From Oscillospiraceae bacterium (GTDB lineage Bacteria; Bacillota; Clostridia; Oscillospirales; Oscillospiraceae): a stretch of 64,000 nucleotides of DNA. The notes under the pieces were generated by a model. The model saw only the letters and a program-made list of their open reading frames with translations. It made no database searches and had not been told where the DNA came from. The stretch spans positions 89,590-153,589 of the forward strand of contig CAKASQ030000061.1 of assembly GCA_916988195.3 (NCBI GenBank). Direction: 5' to 3'. A program made the translations under genes and the position numbers. Numbering within the stretch: the stretch's first letter is position 1; every line of letters begins with the position of its first letter. This document shows positions 1 through 7,550 of the stretch, in pieces.

Positions 1-215
1 CCATGCGGGAAGGTAAAGCTCGTTACGTCAAAGCCTGCGTCCTGCATCGAGCACAGCACCGTCTCGCCATAGAGCGGCCACACGGTATCCTCGCTCACGA
101 TCAAAGCCTCGCCCGCGCCGCAGACCTTTTTGATCTCCTCGCCCGCACGGGTTAAAATCCCGCGTTCGATGAGAATGTCATAGCTTCGGGAGGCGGAAAC
201 ATGGATGGTTTTCAA
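1..215 (-). CDS. aroB: 3-dehydroquinate synthase, N-terminal part (cut by window edge)
   Basis: Only the first 71 codons are inside the window; the gene runs off the left edge. The visible protein begins MKTIHVSASRSYDILIERG, the usual start of AroB, which converts DAHP to 3-dehydroquinate in the shikimate pathway using NAD and a metal ion. The start is a TTG at 215-213 that overlaps the stop codon of the preceding prephenate dehydrogenase gene, so the two genes are probably translationally coupled. It is the third gene of an aromatic biosynthesis operon after DAHP synthase and TyrA. The identification rests on the N-terminus and context only. Confidence 0.85.
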   Translation of the reverse strand, partial: MKTIHVSASRSYDILIERGILTRAGEEIKKVCGAGEALIVSEDTVWPLYGETVLCSMQDAGFDVTSFTFPH

Positions 216-1045
216 TGACCGTCGACCTCCTCCTTGCGCCGGCGTCCGTCATCGAGAAGCTGCGTGAGCGTAGGTAAATCCTGCTCCGCGAGCGCCTTGC
301 GGTACGCATTCAGATTTTCGGACAAGATATCGAGCTCCCGCATCAGATAGTCGCGGTTCTCCAGAAACAGCTCCGCCCACATCTGCGGGTTCAGCCATGC
401 CACACGCGTCATGTCCTTGTAGCTTCCGGCGGAAAAGCCCTTATGGCTGCCGGCCGTGGGGCTCTTGATGTACGCGTTGGAGACGACGTGCGCCAGCTGC
501 GAGGTAAAGGCGATCATCTCGTCGTGCGCCTCGGCGGTCGTGACGGAAAATTTGCCGAAGCCAGCGGGCTGGAGCAAATCCTTTGCCCGCTGCAAGAGCT
601 CAATGTCGTCAAAAACCGGGGGAACGAGCACCATGGGCGCGCCGTGATAGAGATTGCTTCTTGCGTATTTGAAGCCCGAGTTGTGCGTGCCTGCCATCGG
701 GTGGCCGCCGAGATACGTAAAGCCGTATTCCTTTGCCAGCGGGAACAGCGCCTGACAAACGACGCGCTTCGTGCCGCAGCAGTCGATGACCATGGGCTTT
801 GTTCCAATATAGGGCGCCATGTCGCGAACATAATTGACCGCGGCCTCCGGATAAATGGCGACGAGGACAAGGTCACACGTGCCGATATTCTCCTTCGTTA
901 AAGGCGCAGAGACGGCACCTTCTAACTGCGCAAACGATAACACGCTCTCGTCGCGGTCAAAGGCGAGAACCTCGTGTCCTGCTTCCTGATAAGCCTTCGC
1001 AAACGAGCCGCCAATTAAGCCTAAGCCTACGATTCCGACTTTCAT
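212..1045 (-). CDS. tyrA: Prephenate dehydrogenase
   Basis: The 277-residue protein oxidises and decarboxylates prephenate to 4-hydroxyphenylpyruvate for tyrosine synthesis. The N-terminal Rossmann fold shows the dinucleotide-binding glycines G7-L-G9-L-I-G12-G13, and the substrate-site motif GGHPMAG lies near residues 123-129. The length fits the catalytic NAD-binding plus helical domains without the C-terminal ACT domain of the longer Bacillus enzyme, so feedback control by tyrosine may be absent or mediated elsewhere. The ATG at 1045 overlaps the DAHP synthase stop codon as ATGA; a longer upstream reading is open but has no ribosome binding site. It is the middle gene of the aro operon. Confidence 0.92.
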   Translation of the reverse strand: MKVGIVGLGLIGGSFAKAYQEAGHEVLAFDRDESVLSFAQLEGAVSAPLTKENIGTCDLVLVAIYPEAAVNYVRDMAPYIGTKPMVIDCCGTKRVVCQALFPLAKEYGFTYLGGHPMAGTHNSGFKYARSNLYHGAPMVLVPPVFDDIELLQRAKDLLQPAGFGKFSVTTAEAHDEMIAFTSQLAHVVSNAYIKSPTAGSHKGFSAGSYKDMTRVAWLNPQMWAELFLENRDYLMRELDILSENLNAYRKALAEQDLPTLTQLLDDGRRRKEEVDGH

Positions 1046-2046
1046 TTTGCGATGGCCTCCCGCACCTTCATAACCTTGCCGGAGAGCTCGGCAAACTGCG
1101 CCGGGGTCAGCGACTGCGCGCCGTCGCACAGCGCGTGGATGGGATCGTTGTGCACCTCAACCATGATGCCGTCTGCGCTGGCGGCCGTTGCGGCAAGGGC
1201 CATCGGAGTGACGAGCCGGGCAAGTCCGGTCGCGTGGCTGGGGTCGACGACGACAGGCAGGTGCGAGAGCTCATGGAGCATCGGCACGGCGGAAAGGTCG
1301 AGCGTGTTTCTCGTGTAGGTCTCGTATGTGCGGATGCCGCGCTCGCAGAGAATGACCTGCTCGTTGCCGCTGGCCATGATATACTCTGCGCTCATGAGTA
1401 ACTCTTTCATCGTGGCGGCGATGCCGCGCTTTAAGAGAATCGGCTTTTTCGTCTTGCCGAGCTCTTTGAGAAGATCGAAGTTCTGCATGTTGCGCGCGCC
1501 GACCTGAATGAGGTCGACATCTTCAAAGAGATCGAGATGACGCACGTCCATGATTTCCGTTACGATGGGAAGCCCGGTCTCCTTCTTTGCAATGGAAAGA
1601 AGCTTCAGGCCCTCGGCCTTGAGGCCCTGGAAATCGTACGGGGAGGTTCTGGGCTTGAACGCGCCGCCGCGCAGCAGCTTCGCGCCCGCCTTTTTCACGT
1701 CGTTCGCAACGCCTACGATCTGCTCCTCGGACTCGACGGAGCACGGGCCCGCGATCATCGCGAAGTGGCCGCCGCCGATTTTGACGCCGCTCACGTCGAC
1801 AACGGTATCGTCCGGATGGAACTTGCGGTTGCAGCATTTGAAGGGGTCGGACACGCGGCGAACGGCGTCGACAATATCGAGGCTCGCAATCAGATCCATG
1901 TCGACAGACTTGGTGTCGCCAATCAGACCAAGGACGGTCTGATAATCGCCCTGCGAAATATGCACGCCAAGATTCTGGGCTTTGAACCAGCCAATCAGCT
2001 GGTCACGGCGAGCTTCACTTACATTTGGTTTCAAAATTACGATCAT
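1042..2046 (-). CDS. aroF: 3-deoxy-7-phosphoheptulonate (DAHP) synthase, type I beta
   Basis: This 334-residue enzyme condenses phosphoenolpyruvate and erythrose 4-phosphate, the first step of the shikimate pathway. A small N-terminal regulatory domain (about residues 1-75, beginning MIVILKPNVSEA) is followed by the TIM barrel with AGPCSVES (99-106), GAFKPRTSPYDFQG and VVDPSHATG. This is the layout of the Thermotoga-type I beta enzymes, where the N-terminal domain mediates feedback inhibition by aromatic amino acids. The start at 2046 has a strong GGAGG upstream; the same frame stays open further upstream through the attenuator, but that is leader RNA. Expression is probably controlled by the leader peptide and terminator just upstream. 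Confidence 0.93.
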   Translation of the reverse strand: MIVILKPNVSEARRDQLIGWFKAQNLGVHISQGDYQTVLGLIGDTKSVDMDLIASLDIVDAVRRVSDPFKCCNRKFHPDDTVVDVSGVKIGGGHFAMIAGPCSVESEEQIVGVANDVKKAGAKLLRGGAFKPRTSPYDFQGLKAEGLKLLSIAKKETGLPIVTEIMDVRHLDLFEDVDLIQVGARNMQNFDLLKELGKTKKPILLKRGIAATMKELLMSAEYIMASGNEQVILCERGIRTYETYTRNTLDLSAVPMLHELSHLPVVVDPSHATGLARLVTPMALAATAASADGIMVEVHNDPIHALCDGAQSLTPAQFAELSGKVMKVREAIAK

Positions 2047-2060
2047 GGTCTTGCACCTCC

Positions 2061-2097
2061 AAAAAAATAAGGGCGGCACAGGGAATCTGTGCCGCCC
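2061..2097 (-). terminator. Attenuator terminator upstream of DAHP synthase
   Basis: On the minus strand a GC-rich hairpin with arms GGGCGGCACAG and CTGTGCCGCCC is followed by TTATTTTTTT. It lies between the aromatic leader peptide and the DAHP synthase start, so it would stop transcription before the structural genes. A weaker A/T-rich hairpin (GAAAACC..GGTTTTTC) sits directly upstream; I could not identify a definite antiterminator. Confidence 0.85.
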
Positions 2098-2128
2098 GAA
2101 AAACCTTGGTTTTCTCGTTTTTTGCGCA

Positions 2129-2197
2129 TCACAAATTGCCCTTACTATTGCAAATAGTAAAGTAAAAGTAATATGCGCCAAAAACGAACTGAGCCAT
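2129..2197 (-). CDS. Aromatic-rich leader peptide of the aro operon
   Basis: This 22-codon ORF runs from ATG at 2197 to TGA at 2129-2131, with AAGGAG seven bases upstream. The peptide starts MAQFVFGAYYFYF and ends TICNSKGNL, so seven of residues 4-13 are Phe or Tyr, with the run YYFYF. It is followed by an intrinsic terminator and then by the DAHP synthase gene. This is the arrangement of a transcription attenuator, where ribosome stalling at Phe/Tyr codons under starvation changes the RNA fold. Coordinates are read directly from the sequence; the regulatory role is inferred from the pattern. Confidence 0.85.
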   Translation of the reverse strand: MAQFVFGAYYFYFTICNSKGNL

Positions 2198-2226
2198 GGT
2201 AGGTTCTCCTTATCTGAGATGGCCTT

Positions 2227-2255
2227 ATTCTAGCGCTGCAATGTGTAAAAGTCAA
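2227..2255 (-). promoter_or_regulatory. Sigma-A-type promoter of the aro operon
   Basis: On the minus strand TTGACT (2255-2250) and TAGAAT (2232-2227) are separated by exactly 17 bases, placing transcription start just upstream of the leader-peptide ribosome binding site. Confidence 0.8.
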
Positions 2256-2295
2256 TGGCAAAATGTAACAAACAAAAGAAAATTACGAAATTTGC

Positions 2296-2338
2296 TTGAC
2301 AAAGCTGTCCATTCATAATAGACTATGTTTGTCCATAG
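2296..2338 (+). promoter_or_regulatory. Promoter and likely BlaI-family operator
   Basis: TTGACA (2296-2301) and TAGACT (2319-2324) are 17 bases apart. The inverted repeat CTATG-6-CATAG (2323-2338) overlaps the -10 box, and the octamer TAATAGAC occurs twice (2317-2324 and again just downstream). A dyad over the -10 box ahead of a BlaI/MecI gene suggests autorepression. Confidence 0.65.
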
Positions 2339-2360
2339 ATAATAGACAGGAGGGATTCAC

Positions 2361-2720
2361 ATGCCCGATGGAAAGCTTGGCGCGGTCGAGGCGCGGTTCG
2401 CGGACCTCGTGTGGGAAAACGCGCCCATCGCGTCGAGAGAGCTGGCGCGGCTCTGCGAACAGGAGCTCGGCTGGAAACGCACGACAACCTATAATGTATT
2501 GCGCAAGCTCTGCGACCGGGGATTATTTTTCAATGACGGCGGAATCGTCAAGGCGAAACTTTCCCGCGAGAGCTTTTACTGCGAGCAGGGAGAGAATCTG
2601 GTTGACGAAGCATTCGGGGGCTCTCTTCCGGCGTTTTTCGCGGCGTTTACAAAGCGGCGCGCGCTCAGCCGGGAGGAAATTCAGGAGATTCAGCGCATGA
2701 TCGACGAGGCGGAGGGATAG
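2361..2720 (+). CDS. BlaI/MecI-family transcriptional repressor
   Basis: The 119-residue protein has the winged-helix fold of the BlaI/MecI family: the segment ASRELARLCEQELGWKRTTT and the following YNVLRKLCDRGLF match the recognition-helix region, with a C-terminal helical dimerisation tail. Family members are dimeric repressors removed by proteolysis when a partner M56 membrane peptidase senses a signal. The partner follows after one base. The start has AGGAGG upstream and a promoter with an overlapping dyad. No beta-lactamase or penicillin-binding protein gene is adjacent, so the regulated target may differ from the classical one. Confidence 0.88.
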   Translation: MPDGKLGAVEARFADLVWENAPIASRELARLCEQELGWKRTTTYNVLRKLCDRGLFFNDGGIVKAKLSRESFYCEQGENLVDEAFGGSLPAFFAAFTKRRALSREEIQEIQRMIDEAEG

Positions 2721-2721
2721 C

Positions 2722-4521
2722 ATGGGAGCACTCTTTTTGAAAAGCATCGACAATCTGGATGTGGTATTTTCAGCGCTTCTGAACCGCTCGCTGGCGGCGG
2801 CGCTTTTGATTCTGACGGTGTGCTTGTACCGCGTGCTGCTTCCGAAAGCGCCCAAGTGGTCGCGGCTTCTTCTGTGGGCGCTGGCGGCTGTGCGGCTGGC
2901 GCTGCCGGTGTCTGTCAAAAGTGCGTGGAGTCTCGTTCCGAGCGAGACGGTTCTCGATTACAAAACGGCGCAGTACGCGGCAAAGCCGGAGCTCACGAGC
3001 GGCATCGCAAGTTTCAACAGCGCCGTCAATCCCGTCTTCGGCGAACACTTTGCGGCCAATCCGCATGGAAGCGTCAATCCCTTGCAGGTCTGGATGCACA
3101 TCGCGGGGGGAATCTGGGCGCTTGGCGTGCTGGTGCTCTTGGTTCTGGCGTTCGTGAGCTTCTGGAAGGTTCGCCGCCGCGTCGGCGCGTCCATTGAGTG
3201 TTCGCCCGGCGTGCGGCTTTGCGACGGGATCGACACGCCGTTTTTGCTGGGGCTCTTCCGGCCGGCGATTTATCTGCCGTCCGGCCTTCCAGAAGACGAG
3301 CGGGAATACGTTCTGGCGCACGAAATTGCCCACAAACGGCACGGCGACTGCGTGTGGAATCTTCTTGGCTACGGGCTTCTCTGCGTCTATTGGTTCGATC
3401 CGCTTGTCTGGCTGGGGTACAACCTGTTCTGCCGCGACCTAGAGCTTGCGTGCGACGAGCGGGTCGTGAAGAGCTACAGTCTGCCGGAGAAAAAGCGCTA
3501 CGCGAGTGTGCTGCTGTCGAACAGCGTTCCGCGCGGGGCCATCTCTGTCTGCCCGCTGGCCTTTGGAGAGGTCGGGGTCAAGGAGCGCGTGAAGCGGGTG
3601 CTCGACAAAAGGCCCACGAAGGTGCTCATCGCGCTGGCGCTTGTGCTCTGCCTTGTCATCGGCGTGTGCTTCGCAACAAGTCCGCGGGAAGAGATCATCT
3701 ACGGCCTTTCCGGCGGCACGTATGTCATGGACGAAGCGGATGCGGTTCAGATCCTGCCGTCACGGGTGACCTTCCGGATGTCCGGCAGCCGTCAGGAATT
3801 TGTATTTATGCTCAGCCCGTTATCCTCTTATTATATGGCGGGGGAGTATACACTAAACGATAGTGTTGCAACCTGTTCCGACGGGCTGTATACGCTCGTC
3901 TTCAAAATCAAGGACAACGACACCATTGTTTTGCAGATTCCAAATCAGGACGGCCTTCACATGAGTGGGCTCTTTATCCCCAATGGCACGGAATTTCACT
4001 ATGAAGAGCCGAGCCGCGGAACGCTCACCTTCCATACCGAGCCCGCAAGCGCCAACGCCATGCGCGCGGATTTTAGCCTTGATTTCGGCGAGACAATTGA
4101 TTACAGCGAGGTCTGGGCAGAATACTGGCAGGACGGCGTGTGCACAAAGTCCGAGCCTTTGGCGCTGCATCGGGAGGATGGACAGCTGCATCTTTCGTTT
4201 CAGGTTCAAAATGGCGACGGAGAGAATGCGCCCACCGTGCAGGTTTCGATGCAGGGCGAAACATCTGAGGCGGTTCTTGGAAAATTTGCGCTGCCCGATG
4301 CGATGACAGGCTATCTGTTCAAGTCCTATGACGACGGGCAGGAGCTTTACCCATGGGACGGGGATACGTATGTGCTGGCGGTGCTTGCGCCGGACCTCGG
4401 AGACGGCGTGCGGCAAGTCGATTGCATCGATCTGAGCATGGAGCCCGCGCTCTATGAGCAGGCCGCGTGTATGGTGCTCGTCAAAGCGGCATTCGGTTCG
4501 GATGAATTCCCACACGGATAA
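2722..4521 (+). CDS. BlaR1/MecR1-like M56 family membrane metallopeptidase
   Basis: The 599-residue protein has hydrophobic segments near residues 20-40, 45-62, 128-148 and about 300-318, as expected for the four-helix M56 membrane domain. The zinc motif HEIAH is at 200-204, followed by FDPLVW and the ELACDE segment that supplies the third ligand. In BlaR1/MecR1 this domain cleaves the partner repressor after an outer signal is received. The C-terminal 280 residues do not show the SxxK, SxN and KTG motifs of the beta-lactam sensor domain; they look like an extracellular beta-rich region of unknown ligand. The gene starts one base after the BlaI stop codon, so they form an operon. Confidence 0.85.
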   Translation: MGALFLKSIDNLDVVFSALLNRSLAAALLILTVCLYRVLLPKAPKWSRLLLWALAAVRLALPVSVKSAWSLVPSETVLDYKTAQYAAKPELTSGIASFNSAVNPVFGEHFAANPHGSVNPLQVWMHIAGGIWALGVLVLLVLAFVSFWKVRRRVGASIECSPGVRLCDGIDTPFLLGLFRPAIYLPSGLPEDEREYVLAHEIAHKRHGDCVWNLLGYGLLCVYWFDPLVWLGYNLFCRDLELACDERVVKSYSLPEKKRYASVLLSNSVPRGAISVCPLAFGEVGVKERVKRVLDKRPTKVLIALALVLCLVIGVCFATSPREEIIYGLSGGTYVMDEADAVQILPSRVTFRMSGSRQEFVFMLSPLSSYYMAGEYTLNDSVATCSDGLYTLVFKIKDNDTIVLQIPNQDGLHMSGLFIPNGTEFHYEEPSRGTLTFHTEPASANAMRADFSLDFGETIDYSEVWAEYWQDGVCTKSEPLALHREDGQLHLSFQVQNGDGENAPTVQVSMQGETSEAVLGKFALPDAMTGYLFKSYDDGQELYPWDGDTYVLAVLAPDLGDGVRQVDCIDLSMEPALYEQAACMVLVKAAFGSDEFPHG

Positions 4522-4607
4522 GAAGCGGAAGGGCTGCGCTTTACAAAGTGCGCAAAACTTTGATTTTTTTTGTAGGGGTTGATGCTTGCGCGATGCTCCT
4601 TCTTCTG

Positions 4608-4715
4608 CGTAGGGGTCGATGCCCACATCGACCCGTTGGGTACCATCGAATTCGCATTGGATTTCCGTAAAAACGGATTTTACCGCCGGGACGATGCGCT
4701 CAATCGTCCCCTACG
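4608..4715 (+). repeat. Dispersed 108-bp palindromic repeat, copy 1
   Basis: The element begins CGTAGGGGTCGATGCCC and ends with ATCGTCCCCTACG. Each end can fold on itself (GGGTCGATG/CATCGACCC on the left, GGGACGAT/ATCGTCCC on the right). The core contains CGAATTCGCATTGGATTT, also present in copy 2 (12357-12464) and, inverted and diverged, in copy 3 (41811-41917). A fragment resembling the left end (GTAGGGGTTGATGC) lies just upstream at 4572. No coding capacity is seen. The 323-bp gap between the M56 gene and the first serpin holds only this element, a terminator and the serpin leader. Confidence 0.8.
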
Positions 4716-4748
4716 AACCTCCCGGGAGATTACCGGGAGGGTTCCTTT
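4715..4748 (+). terminator. Intrinsic terminator after the BlaI/M56 operon
   Basis: GAACCTCCCGG, a seven-base loop and CCGGGAGGGTTC form a strong hairpin followed by CTTTTT. It directly abuts the end of the palindromic repeat. Confidence 0.75.
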
Positions 4749-4844
4749 TTGCTTCTGGCGAAAAAATTTTTTCGATTCGTGCAACCAATGCACAGAGCTG
4801 TCGTCTTTTGAGGCAGAGGGACAATGAAAAAAGGAGGAATTTCT

Positions 4845-6092
4845 ATGAAAGGCAAACAGCTTCTTGCGGCGCTTCTTGTGTCGGCCTGCGTGCTTACGGC
4901 TTCTGGCTGCGCGGCAAAATCCGCTTCGGTGGAGAATCTGATGAAGGATACGAAGAAAGAGCAAACGGAATCGCTCTACGATACAACCGTTGTGCAGGAT
5001 ACAGCTACGGCGCTGACCGGCTTTGGCATAAAGCTTCTGCAAAACGCGATGGTGGAAGCGAACCCGCTTGTCTCCCCACTGAGCGTGGCGAGCGCGCTTT
5101 CTATGACGGTAAACGGCGCGTTGGGGGAGACAAAAACGCAGATGGAGCAGACGCTCGGCGCAGACACGGGCAGCTTAAACGCGTATTTCTCCGTTCTGCA
5201 AACATATTTAAAGGACAATCAGCAGATGAAGCTTGCCAATTCCATCTGGATGAAGGACACAGACACGCTTCATATAGAAGACGCATTCTTGCAGCAGAAC
5301 GCAAACGTCTTTGGCGCAGGGATCTATTCAGCACCCTTTGACGACACGACCAAGACGGCTATCAACAACTGGGTGAAGGAAAACACGGACGGGATGATCC
5401 CGGAGATCATTGATAAAATTCCGACCGACACGGTGATGTATCTGGTGAACGCGCTGGCGTTTGATGCGAAGTGGGCGAGCGTGTTCCAATCCAGTGACGT
5501 GTGGGACGAAACATTCATCGCGCGGGACGGCAGAAAGCAGACTGGCGCATTTCTCCATGGCGAAGTCGGGCAGTATCTGCATGACGAGCACGCCGAGGGC
5601 TTCCTCAAGCCCTATGAGGGCGGCAGATATGCGTTCGCGGCGCTTTTGCCGGACGAAACTACCAGCATAGAGGATTACGTGAGCCGGTTGACAGGCGAGC
5701 AGCTTCATGCTATACTCACTTCTCCCGGGGATGAAACCGTGGAAATTGCCATGCCGAAGTTCAAATCGGAATTTTCTGCGGAACTTTCTGATTCACTCCA
5801 AGCACTCGGCATGACGGATGCGTTTGACGGCAAGAAAGCTGACTTTACCGCCCTTGGCACGTCGGACGAAGGCAACATCTGTATCTCGAACGTTTTCCAC
5901 AAGACCTTCCTGCAGGTCGACGAGGAGGGGACGAAGGCCGGCGCTGCGACGGCGGTCGACATGACTTTGGAATGTGCGATTGAGTATGGGCGCAGCGTGA
6001 TTCTGGATAGACCGTTTTTGTACATGATCGTCGATCTGGACACCGGGCTTCCCGTGTTCCTCGGTGTGCTGACAGAGTTACCGGAGGTGTGA
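4845..6092 (+). CDS. Lipoprotein serpin (serine protease inhibitor) 1
   Basis: The 415-residue protein starts with a lipoprotein signal (MKGKQLLAALLVSAC, cleavage box near ASGC), so it should be anchored outside the cell membrane. The rest is a full serpin: LVSPLSVASALSM near the N-terminus, NALAFDAKW in the middle and DRPFLYMIVD at the end. The hinge EEGTKAGAAT (360-369) has the small residues typical of inhibitory serpins; counting from it places P1 near Glu376, though loop length makes this uncertain. The ATG at 4845 follows AAGGAGG and is preferred to an in-frame ATG 21 bases upstream. A second serpin follows after four bases. Bacterial serpins of gut species are known to inhibit host elastases. 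Confidence 0.9.
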   Translation: MKGKQLLAALLVSACVLTASGCAAKSASVENLMKDTKKEQTESLYDTTVVQDTATALTGFGIKLLQNAMVEANPLVSPLSVASALSMTVNGALGETKTQMEQTLGADTGSLNAYFSVLQTYLKDNQQMKLANSIWMKDTDTLHIEDAFLQQNANVFGAGIYSAPFDDTTKTAINNWVKENTDGMIPEIIDKIPTDTVMYLVNALAFDAKWASVFQSSDVWDETFIARDGRKQTGAFLHGEVGQYLHDEHAEGFLKPYEGGRYAFAALLPDETTSIEDYVSRLTGEQLHAILTSPGDETVEIAMPKFKSEFSAELSDSLQALGMTDAFDGKKADFTALGTSDEGNICISNVFHKTFLQVDEEGTKAGAATAVDMTLECAIEYGRSVILDRPFLYMIVDLDTGLPVFLGVLTELPEV

Positions 6093-6096
6093 TGCA

Positions 6097-7485
6097 ATGA
6101 AACAGAAACGATGGACAGCGATATTGCTTGCGGTTTCACTTGCTGCGGCTATGATAGGGTGCGCGCCGAGGGTAGAGAGCTGCCCCGCGGCAGACCAGAC
6201 CCAGCCCGGCGCGGCGTATGAAACGCTTGCCGAAGCGACGTATCCCGAAATGGCAAAGTATCCGGATGAAACCGCGTATATGAAAAAGGATGGCTCGTTT
6301 GACGACGAAGGCTTTTCGAAGGTCTATGACGCATGGTGGGCAGACAAGCGCGCCCGGCGGGATATCGATATAGACCGGGAGAATGTGCAGAGCTTCGTCC
6401 GGGCTTCGACCGGCGCGATGCTGGAGAGCGGAAATGGCGGCAATTTCGTCTATTCGCCCTTGAACGTGTACATGGCGCTCTCGATGCTGGCCGAGTGTAC
6501 GGACGGCGATTCCCGGACGCAGATATTAAGCCTTCTCAGGGAGAATAGTCTTGAGGACGTGCGCGCGCAGGCCAAGGCGCTTTGGAACGCAAATTACTGC
6601 GCAGATGGCGCGGTGACGAGCGTGCTGGCAAGCTCTGTGTGGCTGGATGAAGGCGTAGGCTATGTGCAAAAAACGCTGGACACGTTGGCGCAGGACTATT
6701 ATGCCTCGTCGTTTTCCGGTGAGATGGGAAGCGACAGCTATAACAAGGCGCTGCAAAACTGGCTCAACGAGCAGACCGGAGGACTCCTTCAGGAGCAGGC
6801 GAGCGGGCTGGAGTTTACGCCCGAGACGGTGATGGCCTTGGCCACCACGATTTACTACCGCGCGAAATGGTCAGAGGGATTTTCCAAGAGCCAGACGAGC
6901 GAGGATACCTTCCACGCGGATTCCGGCGATATCACCTGCGAGTTCATGCACCGCTCCGATACGGGAACGTATTACTGGGGCGAGAAGTTCGGCGCAGTGA
7001 ACCTGTCTCTGCGGGAGAGCGGGGCTATGAAGCTGCTGCTTCCCGACGAAGGCGTAACGCCGGAAGCGCTTTTGCAAGATGAGGAAGCGATGAACTTTTT
7101 GCTTGGCGGCGAGGACTGGGAGAACAGCAAATTCCTGATTGTGAACCTCGCCGTTCCGAAGTTCGACGTTTCGTCCGACCTGAATTTGAACGCAGGACTA
7201 CAGGCGCTCGGCGTGACGGATGTGTTCAGCGATGACACGGCGGACTTTTCTCCGGTGATCGAGAACGCTGACGGCGTATTCCTTTCCAGAGCCGAGCATG
7301 CTGCGCGCGTGGCGATCGACGAGGAGGGCGTGACGGCGGCAGCCTACACGGTCATGATGGAGGCGGGCGCGGCGGAGCCTCCCGACGAGGAGATCGACTT
7401 CACGCTCGACCGGCCATTCGTCTTTGCCATCACGTCGCAGGACGGCCTGCCGCTTTTCATCGGCGTTGTCAATACGCCGAACTGA
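6097..7485 (+). CDS. Lipoprotein serpin (serine protease inhibitor) 2
   Basis: The 462-residue serpin has a lipoprotein signal (MKQKRWTAILLAVSLAAAM, then IGCAP). An extra segment of about 90 residues precedes the serpin fold, which shows FVYSPLNVYMALSML, TTIYYRAKW and the final LDRPFVFAI. The hinge EEGVTAAAYT (409-418) has Val at P14 and alanines at P12-P10, compatible with an inhibitor; counting gives P1 near Ala425-Ala426, which would suit an elastase-like target. It follows serpin 1 after four bases, with its ribosome binding site inside that gene, so the two are co-expressed. Their different reactive loops suggest different target proteases, an inference from loop alignment only. Confidence 0.9.
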   Translation: MKQKRWTAILLAVSLAAAMIGCAPRVESCPAADQTQPGAAYETLAEATYPEMAKYPDETAYMKKDGSFDDEGFSKVYDAWWADKRARRDIDIDRENVQSFVRASTGAMLESGNGGNFVYSPLNVYMALSMLAECTDGDSRTQILSLLRENSLEDVRAQAKALWNANYCADGAVTSVLASSVWLDEGVGYVQKTLDTLAQDYYASSFSGEMGSDSYNKALQNWLNEQTGGLLQEQASGLEFTPETVMALATTIYYRAKWSEGFSKSQTSEDTFHADSGDITCEFMHRSDTGTYYWGEKFGAVNLSLRESGAMKLLLPDEGVTPEALLQDEEAMNFLLGGEDWENSKFLIVNLAVPKFDVSSDLNLNAGLQALGVTDVFSDDTADFSPVIENADGVFLSRAEHAARVAIDEEGVTAAAYTVMMEAGAAEPPDEEIDFTLDRPFVFAITSQDGLPLFIGVVNTPN

Positions 7486-7550
7486 GCAAAGAAATCCGAA
7501 ACGGAGAAAGAAAGTAAATTATTTTTAGAAATCCAAAGGAGAAACCAACC

